Translations under genes and position numbers: made by a program | The notes under the pieces: generated by a model | What the model was told of the DNA's origin: nothing | Databases searched by the model: none | The model's input: only the letters and a program-made list of their open reading frames with translations | Origin: Leptobrachium leishanense | Lineage: Eukaryota > Chordata > Amphibia > Anura > Megophryidae | Length of the DNA stretch: 64,000 bases | Assembly: GCA_009667805.1 (NCBI GenBank) | Contig: CM019063.1 | Coordinates: forward strand, 83,541,877 to 83,605,876 | Direction: 5' to 3' | In this document: positions 35,710 to 46,492 of the stretch, piece after piece | Layout of the letters: every line of letters starts with the position of its first letter | How positions within the stretch are numbered: position 1 is the stretch's first letter

Positions 35710-36649
35710 GCCGTTTTTTCAGTGCTGTGGCTTTACTAATCAGAAAGCCCCGCAATACCGCCTTGTGGGCCTCCCAAACCGTCGGGACTGCGACGTCAGT
35801 AGGTAAATTGTCAGCGAAGTAATCCGAGAGTAATTTCGTTGTTTCCTCTTTTAAGACCGGATCTGAGAGTAGGGACACATTCAAGCGCCACACGCGTTCT
35901 CTTGGTCAGTGAAGCGGGGGGAGTAATTGGAGTGTCACCGGTGCATGGTCTGACCATGTTCGGGTGCCAATCACAGCGTTCGAGGACAATTCCAGTGTGT
36001 AATGTTGTAGGAAAAAATAGTCCAGTCGGGTGTATAAAGAGTGGACTGAGAAATAATAAGAATATTCCCGTGCCCTTCCGTTATGGAGCCGCCATGCATC
36101 GACTAGCTGCAAGGTCGACAAGGATCGGTGCATATGTCGGAGAATCCCAGTGGGAATCGTAGTGGTCCCACGTGATGCATCCAATTTAGGATCCAAGGGC
36201 GACGTTGAAATCACCAGCCATAATCAGGCAACCTGATTTGAATTCCATTAAACGTCGAATAATGCCATGCAAAGCCTTGTGTTGGGCTTTATTGGGGAGG
36301 TAGATAGAAACGAATGTGTAAGTGACGTCAGCTATGGTGCCTTTGATAAAGCGGAATCTACCTTCCGGATCTGTGAGTTGGGAAGTCAGGACAAAGGGTA
36401 CAGTGTTAGAGAATAGGATGGCTACTCCCCTTGATTTCCCCGAGGCGTAATGACTGAAATATCCCAGAGGAAATCGGGCACTAGTCAGGCTGGGCGCCGA
36501 CCCCCCCTGAAGTGGGTCTCCTGGAGGAACGCGACAGACACTCGCAGCGACCACAGCTCCTGGAACAGTTTACTGCACTTCTCAGGGCAATTCAATCCTC
36601 GTACGTTATAAGTAAGTAGTTTCAGGGGCGTAGGAGTATACATGGCCAT
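35710..36649 (-). pseudogene. L1-C ORF2 endonuclease domain
   Basis: In order on the minus strand: LLTYNVRGLN and FLQETHF (N-terminal metal-binding motifs), VAILFSNTVPFVL, MAGDFNVAL, LQLVDAWR and WSDHAPVTL, the SDH motif that ends L1 and APE endonucleases. Frameshifts occur in a C-run at about 36506 and near 36200. It would nick target DNA to start reverse transcription. The frame then runs into MWRLNVSLLSDPVLKEE, the linker before RT, and stops at the deletion near 35700. Confidence 0.85.
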
Positions 36650-37643
36650 AATTAGGGAGTGTGGCAGGTAATGTGATCAACAAAGAAATGGATGGGGGAA
36701 TCCAGGCGAGAAGTCAGAAGAGGGATACAGAGGAGAGGAGGAGAGAAAGTAGAGTAACAAGGAAGAAAAAAGGGAAGACAAGAGAGGGAGAAAGAGAGAG
36801 AAGGAGAAGAAGAAAAAAAACAAAAAAAACAGAGAAGGTGTAACGCCAACCTGAGTATGGGCAGTTTAATCCCCGCAAAATACGTGGATCAATGGGCCCC
36901 TCAGGGGATATTCGGGGGCGTCAGTCCTCTTGGGGGGGTGGTGGCAAATCAAAAGAAATGCCAGTGTATAAGAACAATAGAAAGTATAAGAGCACGGTAA
37001 GAGCTGAAAACTGTCAATAAAAATATAGGCCACAACATAAATCGCTCAATGACAATCCGTCATAACATTAAATCGTGGACAGAAAACAGGAAACAAATTA
37101 GCAAAGGAGTAACGAAAAGGTCAAAGCCGACTACAGGTAAATTTCAAACCAACAAGGTATAACTACTGTTTAGAAAGGTCACAGATTTCTCCAGGCTGGA
37201 CCAACATAAACGCAGACCCCTCCTCCCTCCCCATACAATGAATCTCTCCCTCCCGCCCCGCTTTGTGCCCCCACTACAGATCCCAAAACTGCAGCACAGA
37301 TATATATATATACCCTCCCCCACCTGCCAGTGTCTGTGGTCCAAGCCCAAACACGAGACCAGCTTTCCGCCCAACTTTAAAATTCTATGGGATAGATGGT
37401 AAAAATAAATTGACTCGGAGGCCTTTGCGCCCGTCCGTTATCCGATGATCCGGCCATAGAGCAGGTTCAACCGAGCCAGTGGGATTGTTATTAAGATCCG
37501 AAACCTATAATATGGCCTCCGCTGGCTCCCATTACAGAAGTGGCGGCGTTAGTGTGGGCCGGCAAAGAGTAGCGGGCTCCACAGTACCGCAGGTTCGACG
37601 TTGTCCAGAAACGTTCAGAGTAATGTGTCATACCGGGACTGGG
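36650..37643. other. Unassigned stretch between L1-C and L1-B
   Basis: 36680-36835 is a purine tract like those in the L1 3' UTRs, so part of this may be the 3' UTR of L1-B or the region before ORF2 of L1-C. The rest has no motif I recognise. At 37644 it joins L1-B sequence abruptly. Confidence 0.35.
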
Positions 37644-39037
37644 GGTAAAAACGTCAGTAACCAGGACAGGCAGGCATCGTAATCAGACACCGGGGCGTGA
37701 AATGACAATTTAACAGTGCGAAGCAAGCATTGCCGGGTGTGTTCCTCTGCATATTCTGTGCTGCCATAAGTAAGGGGGGGGGGTGCATCCTCTCGGGCAG
37801 TTTAGGGAAAACCTGTAAGGAAATATATGTACCTCAGAGATTTGCCGCGGGGAGGAAGGCAGAAAGGGCGTGTGTGCACAAGGAGGGAAATCAGTTGCCA
37901 TCTTCAGCCTGGGCAGGAGAGACTCCCTGCCGACCACGATCCCCTCGTCTGCGTGATCTTGGACGCTGTGGGCGAGGTTGGCCATATTGGAGTCGTTCAC
38001 GGCCTCGATAATCCGGGCGGCGGGTGGGACGCTCCCAGTCAGATATTTCAACCGAGGGCAAGTCCAGGTCCCTGAGGAAGCCCTGCACATCAGCCGGTGT
38101 GCAGATAACAAAAAGGTCTTGTCCACGCCGTACCATCAGGGCAAAGGGATGTCCCCATCTGTAGGGTATGCCCGCCTCTCTCAACAACACCAGGAAGGGT
38201 CGAAGGGCCCTTCGCGCCCCCAGCGTAAAATGTAGATAAGTCATTGTAAACCTCAATGTCCTCACCGTCATAAACCAAGGGGGTGATATTACGTGCTGCT
38301 GCCGCGATGCTTTCCTTCAGTGTAAAGTCGGTGATGTGGCACACTATATCCCTCGGTGGATCGGTGGGGGCCAGCAGCCTCGGGCGGAAGACCCTATCCG
38401 CACGATCTATATGTTCGGGCATGAGCCGGGTATGGCCCAGGAGTTCGCCGAAAAAGGCCACCAGGTAAGCTCGGAGGTCCGTGATGGATTCCCTTACCCC
38501 GCGTATGCGAAGGTTGTGTCGGCGTGATCTGTTCTCCAGGTCATCGATGTGGCGCCTCATGTCCGACATGACTGCGGCCTCCTGTGATCCCGCCGCCTCC
38601 TCCAGGCGGCGTTCCACATGCTCCAGCCTGCCATCCATCTTCGTCATATCCGAGCGTAGACCATCTACCTCCGCCTTGAATGTGTCCTTCACCGACAAGA
38701 TCAGTCGATCGATGTCGGCTCTGGTAGGCAAGGAGGCAATCAGGGATTCCAGGTGTCCGATTCCGCCATGATCCGGAGGTCCCGTTTGTGAGCGAGGTGG
38801 GGAGGCCGCCATGCTGGAATCCGCACGAGGCAGGGGTGTCGGGTCCGAGACTCCTAAGAAAGCGTCTAAAGTTCCAAGTTGGGTCTCTCCGAGACGCTTA
38901 CGGGGTGTAGCAGGTCCTCCTTTGATTTTTGGTTTGACCATGTCCAAATTTGCGATGTTAACGCTGATGATTGACGGAGGGGTCAGGAGCTGTAAGTTCA
39001 AGCTGCCATCTTGCTCAAGCGCCAGGACATGCCCCCC
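37644..39037 (-). mobile_element. L1-B: second copy of the deleted L1-A type, 3'-truncated
   Basis: It matches L1-A (32646-34043) with few differences, including the same direct join of ORF1 to the ORF2 C-terminus, and starts at the equivalent 5' base (39037). Similarity ends at GTAAAAACGTC near 37644. A matching 3' end or target duplication was not found. The shared join shows that the deletion predates both copies. Confidence 0.85.
37891..38941 (-). pseudogene. L1-B ORF1 with one frameshift
   Basis: Starts MVKPKIKGG at 38941 and keeps the coiled-coil and RRM start (DLENRSRRHNLRIRGVRE). An extra A near 38226-38229 (CGTAAAATG, against CGTAAATG in L1-A) shifts the frame. After it the C-terminal domain continues to a basic tail (RPRSRRRGDRGRQG) and a stop at 37891. 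This copy has the CGA codon that is a stop in L1-A, so it shows the original end of the protein. Confidence 0.9.
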
Positions 39038-39838
39038 CATTTAGACGTTTTAATCCTAAATTTAAAAAATAAATAGATTAAAATCTCACACTCATTTGTG
39101 AGGAATGATTTAGCTTTGTCAGGTGTATCACTTCTGGAGTGTGGAGACAAATCCAATCTGTTAATGCCAAATTTAGCAAAAACATACTCACCTATTACAA
39201 CCGAGACATCTTTAGCCAGGCCTATTTCTTGCCTACAACATCCTAAATGTGATTTGTTTATTTTGTATTCATTAATATTTAGGCTACCGAACAAGATTGA
39301 ATGAATCAAATATGTAATCTTATATTTGTGACTTTTAAATAATGTTTTATGATTTTTTTCTCCTGCACGAACTGGTTGTCATGGTGATGCAATAAACATC
39401 ATATTATCTGTATTGAACTGAATAATAATTATTTCCCCAGGTTGAAAACAATTCAATTCCAAACGTCTGCCAGCCAGCACATAATTTAAAATTTGATTTC
39501 ACTGTAATAAATGAATGTTCTTATAATGATTTTTTAATAGTCATTTAAATGTTTTAGAAACCCTGAGCTGATGAAGACAAGCAGCACACACCAAGGGATT
39601 AAAGGTGAGTATTTACTGCTTTAATTTAAAAAAAAAAATAGAAAATAAATAATTGGGCAAATGCTGTCATCAGCATCTACCCAATTATTTAATGGCAAAA
39701 AAGTGTGTGTGTGGGGGGCTTTTTAGAGTGTCCTTTCAATTTCGGCAAGTTGGTCAAGTTTCCTTCTTAACGCCTTTACTACTAAGCACTTTTTGCTGGA
39801 AAAAAATTATCATAATATTTATTTGAAATTTGGGAAAT
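39038..39838. other. No recognised feature
   Basis: AT-rich flank upstream of L1-B. No motif-bearing ORF. Confidence 0.5.
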
Positions 39839-39841
39839 TAA

Positions 39842-40023
39842 CAGGGTTATTCAGAGAGCGGTGAAAAGCAGGAGAATGACTGGAGAATGAAAAATTCTAG
39901 GTAAAAATAGACGATTTGAAAAGCAAGATGAAAGGGAGAATTTTTCTGGTTTGGCTATTTTGACCTAGAATTTTTCATTCTCCAGTCATTCTCCTGCTTT
40001 TCACCGCTCTCTGAATAACCCTG
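39842..40023. repeat. CAGGG-family hairpin MITE, TAA target duplication
   Basis: Perfectly inverted ends CAGGGTTATTCAGAGAGCGG, with TAA at 39839-39841 and 40024-40026. At 182 bp it is the best preserved copy and can form an almost complete hairpin. Confidence 0.9.
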
Positions 40024-40248
40024 TAAGTTAATAATTAAGTAAAGGGTAAGGTAAAATAAAATTTTGCGCAGACGTTGTTGTGAGATCGTTAAAAACGTTA
40101 ATGTTAATATGCTCATTTTAAAATTTTGAGGTGTTGATATATCTTTCACAGAAATATTGTTCAGATGAAATATTCTGAACTTTGGATGGTGTCCTTTATC
40201 TTACATTATTTCACTCAGGGCCCCATCTGCATTATTATTAGAGATTGC

Positions 40249-40574
40249 AATTCGTTTAATTCCAAATCCAAATTCGGACGAAAATCACTATTTTTGTATT
40301 TCGGGAGCATTTCTGAAAACAAAATATCCGCGTCCGAATATTCGAATCAATCTGAAATTTCGGTGCGGATTGATTCGGATTAGTTAGTTTTACATTTTTT
40401 ATGAGTTATATCGTTTTTTATTTGTTATTTGAGAATGGGAAGTAGATTACTACCGATAGAATGAAAGTTTCTTTACTTATTCATTTTTTTAGAATTTTTT
40501 ACGCATTTTTTGGGTGAAATTTTAGGTTTTCTAACTTTTTTTAAAGAAACAAGGCTTTTTAACTCATAGGTTTC
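40249..40574. repeat. Possible hAT-like left end
   Basis: TAGAGATTGCAATTCG followed by strings of AATTCG/CGAAT resembles the ends of hAT-type elements seen at 19318 and 22118. 40480-40590 is matched, inverted, at 42965-43065. The other end cannot be assigned. Confidence 0.4.
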
Positions 40575-40946
40575 AATGTAGCATATGAATCCAAACATTG
40601 CTGGGAAGCAGCTCTCTGCAGTATAATCAATGCAGCATATGAATCTGCACACTGTAGGGCAGCACCTCTCTGCGTTCGAATCAATTCATTTTTCAGATCA
40701 GTTTGTTTTTCATTTTTTATGAGTTATAATTAATGCAGTTTATGAATTCACACACTGCTGGGAAATTCTCAGTAGTGTGTGGATTCATATGCTGCATTAA
40801 TTATACAGCAGAGAGGTGCTTCCCCGCAGTGTGTGGATTCATATGCTGCATTAATTATACTGCAGTTAATTATACTGCAGAGAGGTGCTTCCCCGCAGTG
40901 TGTGGATTCATATGCTGCATTAATTATATGTCAGAGAGGTGATGCC
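40575..40946. repeat. Array of a ~57-bp unit (ATATGCTGCATTAATTATA), part 1
   Basis: At least six units with GGATTCATATGCTGCATTAA and GCAGAGAGGTGCTTCC, in both orientations. The same unit occurs at 34066-34165, 42758-42965, 44580-44763 and 45191-45240. The repeated ICCINY reading in the plus frames is an artefact. Confidence 0.85.
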
Positions 40947-42757
40947 CAGGGGTGTACCTAGAACATTTGGCACCCGGGGCAGATCCTATATTTGGCACCC
41001 CCCCCCCCAACTTTAAAATGTAAAAAAAATAATTTCAAAAAACATGTGCTTTTTTAATGTTTTCAAAAATATTTTTAGTTATAGCATTCTGGCAGGACAT
41101 GATGTATACATATAATAATGATATATTATGTATCTTCCGATGGTGGATCATGTGTCCTCTGTGCTGTGCAATAAGAGGCGAGTGTAGATTTTTTCTTGAA
41201 TAATTGTTATTTTTAAGTGATTTTGCAAACTCACAACATATCAATCCTCATGCTATAAACACAAGTACACATGTGGCTTGATTTGTTGATGGGAGTTGTG
41301 TGTGTGTGTTGGGGTGGCTTGTTGTGTTTGATAGGAGTTGTGTGTTGGTGGCTGGTGTGTGATGGGGTTGTGGGTTGGTTGGTTTTGTGTGATGGAGTAG
41401 TATGGGTGGCTGGTTTTGTGTGATGGGAGTTGTGTGAGTGGCTGGTTTTGTGTGGTGGGAGTTGTGTGTGTGGGTGGCTGGTTTTGTGTGATGGGAGTTG
41501 TGTGTAAGTGCTGGGTGGCTGGTTTTGTGGATTGGAGTTGCTGAGCAGAGAATGGGTGTGTGTTTTGCAGGTATAAGATGCTGCTATGGTATTTTTTCTA
41601 TACTTTTCCAGTTTTTTAAGACTCTCTCTTCCCTGTCCCTGTATACCCTGGGCTGCCTATTCACTGGTGAAGCAGTGAATGCAGCCTGGCCCCCTCTATG
41701 CAAGACCTCACCAAGAGCCAGGCAGCTCAATGACAAATTTCTGATCACTGCAGTGCTGGGGCAGGGGAGGAGCTATGGAGGGAGGAGAGGGGGATTTTTA
41801 TTCTATTTTATTCCTAATGCAAACGCCCTGCTCCGCTGCTCGTTGTTTGAGAACACAGCTCAAAGCTGACACACAGTGACAGTGGCACCTCCTAGTACCC
41901 CCTAATGACACCCCAATAATCACTGGTACCTGGGGCGACCCACCCCCCGCCACTCCCCTAAGTACACCACTGCTCTGTGATGCTCACACACAAATTTTGG
42001 TGAACTGCCAGCAAGTAGGGTGCTGTTCGAAGGCAGTGCAAATCCCCATAGAGAGGTAATGGTTAATCTATTCAGAGACACCAAACAGCAGAGAAATGTC
42101 AGTGAAATGCCCTGATGTTCGGTGGTTTCAATCAGCAGATTTATTCAGGTGAACCCCATAGGTTTCAATGTTAAAAATATTCCTGTTTTTATGCAATATC
42201 TAATAAACCATTTTATTATATTAATCTGCAGTAAAAAGTCTTTATTTATTGACTTTTATTTAGTACCTTTAAGTAATTTTTCAGAATTTTTTTCAGCAAA
42301 ATTCCCCCCCCCCTTTTTAATAGCGGTTTTTCTTTTTTCTGTAACAGAACTTTTTATCAATCATAGGATCTTATATGTAAATTCCAGACATTTTCTGTTC
42401 AGTAGTTTTTTTGAAAACCGCAGGCCACGGGTTTGCGATTCCCTGCACTTTGGGGACTCTGTGGTGAATGGTGAATTCATTGCAGGTTGTGGAAATTTTA
42501 TGAAGTGCAGGGAACAACAGAACACCAAAATGTTGGCGTCATTTCGGTGCTCTGTGAGTAACCCCTTTAGTGGTGAGGTTTTTTTGCTGCCCCTGGAAAG
42601 TGCCAGCCTAGGCCTTGCCTACCCAGGACATACTTGAAAATTAGTGAAATCTCAATGTATCCTTCCTGGTAAAATACTTTGCAAAAGTTTTTCTTTTTAG
42701 TGTCACCCTAGGGGGTGGTGCCACCCGGTGCAGGCCGCCCCTCTAGGTACGCCCCTG
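40947..42757. mobile_element. hAT-like element (1811 bp) inside the 57-bp array
   Basis: Ends CAGGGGTGTACCTAGA and CAGGGGCGTACCTAGA (right end as complement), flanked by GTGATGCC (40939-40946) and GTGCTGCC (42758-42765), an 8-bp duplication with one change. An additional right-end-like sequence (complement CAGTGGTGTACTTAGG) stands at about 41957-41972, so the 42-kb part may be a second piece fused on. It contains a GT-rich minisatellite, CAGGG-element-like sequence (about 41990-42440) and a SINE/LINE tail (42620-42690). No transposase is visible. Confidence 0.8.
41285..41535. repeat. GT-rich minisatellite
   Basis: Imperfect repeats of GGCTGGTTTTGTGTGATGGG plus AGTTGTGTG within the hAT-like element. 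Confidence 0.8.
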
Positions 42758-42965
42758 GTGCTGCCCCGCAGTGTGTGGACTGGATTCATATGCTGCATTA
42801 ATTATACTGCAGAGAGGTGCTGCCCCGCAGTGTGCGGATTCATATGCTGCATTAATTATAACGCAGAGGGGCGCTTCCCAGCAGTGTGTGGATTCATATG
42901 CTGCATTAATTATAACGCAGAGGGGCGCTTCCCAGCAGTGTGTGGATTCACATGCTACATTGAAA
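42758..42965. repeat. Array of the ~57-bp unit, part 2
   Basis: Three to four tandem units, all in one orientation, continuing the array interrupted at 40946 by the hAT-like element. Confidence 0.85.
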
Positions 42966-43067
42966 CCTATCGGTTAAATAGCCTTGTTTCTTTAAAAAAG
43001 GTTAGGAAACCTAAAATTTCACCCAAAAAATGTCTAAAAATTCATAAATAAATAAGTAAGTAAAGAA

Positions 43068-44670
43068 ATTTACATACACCCGCGCCGCCTTGCGAAGATG
43101 TACCACGGGACGCCATCGACTTGCTTCAGGGGATGTGGCGATGAGGGGACGTACCTGCATGCTTGGTGGGACTGCGGCATGGTCAGACCTATTTGGCAGA
43201 AGCGTTTGGTGGTTTGAGCAGTGCACTAGGGATACATTTACGTCCGGATCCCTGGACGGCGCTCCTTAACCGCATCCTGAGGTACGCCTCACGCGCGGCG
43301 AACATTCTCTGGTCTCTAGGGTGTGCGCTGCGGTTTGCATCGGGTTGGCTAAGACCTGGAAGGGCCCTCCTCCCCTTCGCCAGCTGATAGTGGCCAAAAT
43401 TTGGCACATGATTACGATGGAACGCCTGACGGCAGTGGTCCTTGACAGAATGACTCACTTTGAGACGCTTTGGTCACCCCGGCTGGTGGCGTTTGCTTCC
43501 CCAGCCTCCGCACGAATAGCCTTTTCAGGTTAGAGGAGGGTTCAGAGAAGATGGGCTTGCGGTTTCGCCTCCTCCCCCTCCCTCGTTTCTTTTTCTCTTT
43601 TCTTCTTTTTCTCTTCTCTCTCTTCTGCTCTTTTCTTTTTTCCCCCCTCTCCTTTTCTTCCTACTTCCTCTTTACCCCCCTTCTCACTTTTTTTTTCTCT
43701 CCCTCTTCCTTTTTTTTTGGTACCTGTTGTCAGCACTTAGTAAACCGTCTTTTTGTCTTTTGCTTTTTTCTCACTATCTCCATCTTTCGTCACTGGATGC
43801 TGTAGCCTCGTCTGCGTTTTACTCTTTATATTTTAAAATAACTGAGAGAGTTGTTTGATCTGACTGCGGATAAGTATATCAATGTGACGGGTCTATCAGC
43901 TGGCAAATGTAAAGCATCTGATACGAGACTCTACTGTATTTTCTCTTATCTGTAATGTTTAATACCCTTCAATAAAAATGTGTTGAATTTTTTTTTAAAA
44001 AAAAATTGGAACCCAGTACTACCTTTGCTCTACATAATTCATATTCTCCTGCAAGATTTGGTCAGCGTTACTGTAGAATTCACCATTTGGGAGATATATT
44101 AGCTGTATATGGAAGGCTCCTGGATTTGGGGTGCTATACAGTTACAGGGGGTTTCGAAAGTGCCATATTACTTTTGTGGTGACAGCGTATAGTCGGTAGT
44201 GTGTGTTCAGTTTTGGGAGGGCTATGTTGGCATAACCTGGGGCCCTGAGAAGAGGTAGAGATAGTAAGTCCAGAGGCTTAGAGCTGTTAACCCCTGGTAC
44301 ACCCTCCCTCTGCACGTGTCGAGTGGGCAGATAGCAGGTAGTCGTGACACCCACAACAGGGCTAAATGGAAAAAACCCACTGCACTCTGCATTCGTCAAG
44401 CCAAATATTAGACATGTGTATGGCAAAAAATTGTATTTAGTTTCAGATCATTTCGTTCCGTTTATTTTTCATTTCGGTTCGTTCATTATCTTATCGCAAT
44501 TCGTAAGCGGGCACCCACTGTAGAGCAGGCCACTAGTGCTGTTGCTCGATCTCAGGACCCTCACAAACCCACTTTCTCCTCAGGATTCATATGCTGCATT
44601 AATTATACTATAGAGAGGTGCTTCCCAGCAGTGTGCAGGATTCATACGCTGCATTAATTATGCTGTAGAG
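43068..44670. repeat. Inverted segmental duplicate, right arm, with L1 fragment
   Basis: Near-identical inverted copy of 34066-35695. 43068-43995 is L1 ORF2 C-terminus (GTYLHAWWDC), 3' UTR with the pyrimidine tract (43565-43720) and A-tail. 44000-44410 is the flank. At 44409 the hAT-like end TAGACATGTG follows. The left limit falls within a few bases of the place where L1-C lost its reverse transcriptase. Confidence 0.8.
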
Positions 44671-44763
44671 GGGTGCTACCCCGAGGTCTGCAGGATTCAT
44701 ACGCTCCATTAATTATACCACATATGCTGCATTAATTATACTGCAAAGAGGTGCTTCCCCTTA
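44671..44763. repeat. Array of the ~57-bp unit, part 3
   Basis: Two units (GCATTAATTATAC...GAGGTGCTTCCCC) ending at TTA 44761-44763, where a MITE inserted. The array resumes at 45191 with GTGTGAGGATTCATATG. Confidence 0.75.
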
Positions 44764-45190
44764 GGCTAGGGTCAGACGAACGCATTTTTCACGTTGTCCG
44801 TGAAAAAGTGCGTTCGAACGAATGGACGTATTTTTTCACGGAATACGCGATAGCGGTCATACGATGCGCATTTTCGTCCGTGATTTTGTACGGATCATCA
44901 ATAAAACCCTTTTTGCGTCTGGACGTTATGTTGGCCGGACGTGTGCATTGTCTGACGTCTCCCAATCACGCAAACACGCCGCTATGCGGCCGCAGCGCAC
45001 TCTGTACGGCAGTACTAGCGGTTTGACGTTCTAGAAAAAATGCGTTCGTTTGCCACTTGCATTGCACGGACGAACTTTCGTGCAGCCGTTCGTCGTATGT
45101 TCCCCGGCATTGGACGTCATTTGCTGCTAGCACGGCCGTGATTTTGTGCGGCTAAATGCATGTTAAAACTGCTTTCGTCTGACCTTAGCC
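44764..45190. repeat. Harbinger-like MITE (427 bp), TTA target duplication
   Basis: Ends GGCTAGGGTCAGACGAACGC and GGCTAAGGTCAGACGAAAGC (right end as complement), TTA at 44761-44763 and 45191-45193. It is inserted in the 57-bp array and is closely similar to 25693 and 54845. Confidence 0.9.
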
Positions 45191-45240
45191 TTAGTGTGAG
45201 GATTCATATGCTACGTTATTTATAACACAGAGTTTTGCTT

Positions 45241-46330
45241 ATTACTGGCTGCAATTTTCATTGTAGTACTGGCTGTATTTTATTTTGTAAGACTGGTATT
45301 TATATCCCGAAAAATGCCTAAAAATTAAAGATACTTTTTGCTGCAACTGAAATGGATAAACGTAATTGGTCAAATATTTTATTAAAAACCAGGAATATTT
45401 TTTACATTGAAAGCTATGGGATTCACCTGTTTAAAGCTGTTGAACGAACCACCGAAAATCTGGGCATTTCACTGACACTTCAGTGCTGTTCGGCATTCTC
45501 TGAATAGATGAACTAAGCACTAAAAAAAAGAGCACATACGAAATGGTCTAAATATAGAACCGCTCCACCACAGTATTGGGGAATAGCCCAGATAAATTGG
45601 GATTAAACCCTCATGCAAAGAACATAACAAAACAGAAAACCTGAGGGGTAACTGGTTACGTTGTGATTTGCATGTCACCCTCAGATCCGGGCTAGAAAAG
45701 GCTATTAAAAGGACCACTTTTATTAAGGGATATGCAAACAATTTGGTCCACAATTGATTACACAAAAAAATAAGTTACTTACAAAACCTGGGTCATATGA
45801 AATATTGAACCAATAAAGCCACTGGTGTAGAATGGACATATATTCACTGCTGTTACGTATAATTATCTGACTGTCAAGCTCCAATAAATGCACAGCGCTT
45901 GACACATAGTCTAATTGTTATCAGCAGTACACAAGGAGTGCAGCACATAAGGGTCATTCACCACAAAGGAAACTGATATGCGACCCGTGTATATGACATA
46001 TGGAAGTTAGGGGAAGACCAGACTTACTGCACTCTCAGGAATGAAGGGGTTAACTCAATTTTGGTCGTGAAGGGTTTATATTGTGGCTTAGTAAAAGATG
46101 CACTCTACAGGGTTAGTTTATTCACCCATATTCTCTTAATGTCAACATTGCGTCTATATCCACTAAAAACTTTCCAAAAAATTGTGTTCCCTCTGTATAT
46201 GGTATTTTACTCAGACACTTTGTAGACTTTCTCTCTGTAACACAATCTTGTAGCTTAGTGTGATATTTCCTGGTAAAGCTTTAGAGCATGTGTTTATCTT
46301 CTTTTTGTGATTTGGGGGGGGGGGTTCCAG
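45241..46330. other. Presumed intron; fragment of a CAGGG long element
   Basis: 45350-45510 resembles the right half of the 870-bp CAGGG element (CCAGGAATATTTTTTACATT, CATTCTCTGAATAG). The remainder has nothing I recognise. It ends at the TTCCAG acceptor at 46325-46330. Confidence 0.4.
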
Positions 46331-46492
46331 GGTGAATATGTCAGAGCAACAGCAAAAGGAGACTCCACTTTGGTCAGAAGAAGAGTCTACTCTTTCGTAG
46401 AAGGGTTCACATCACTGTACGAGCAGGTGATTCCTAGAGAAATAACATACAAACCTACAGAAGCAGTTAAACCACCAATTGATGGAGACTGA
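46331..46492 (+). CDS. Candidate terminal exon of an unidentified host gene
   Basis: A TTCCAG acceptor (after a run of G in an otherwise T-rich tract) is followed by 53 codons to a TGA at 46490-46492. The peptide begins GEYVRATAKGDSTLVRRRVY and ends PTEAVKPPIDGD. It is mixed and non-repetitive, as in a real protein, but I do not recognise it. An in-frame ATG lies upstream at 46307, but the acceptor makes a last exon more likely. It cannot follow the 2143 exon in a simple transcript because both end in stops; it is either an alternative last exon or another gene. Confidence 0.55.
   Translation, partial: GEYVRATAKGDSTLVRRRVYSFVEGFTSLYEQVIPREITYKPTEAVKPPIDGD

Larger units (their letters stand above)
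34745..36649 (-). mobile_element. L1-C: second L1 subfamily with reverse transcriptase deleted
   Basis: The ORF2 start (MAMYTPTPLKLLTYNVRG) is at 36649 on the minus strand. The apurinic-type endonuclease continues to about 35740 and is joined directly to the ORF2 C-terminus (GTYLHAWWDC), then comes a 3' UTR with polypyrimidine tract and an A-tail near 34745 after an AATAAA. The C-terminal motif differs from that of L1-A (GTYLHIWWEC), so this is another subfamily. No clean duplication was found. Confidence 0.75.

Noticed and set aside
40733..42977. Peptides repeating ICCINYTAERC
   Set aside because: Produced by translation of the 57-bp array; not conserved coding sequence.
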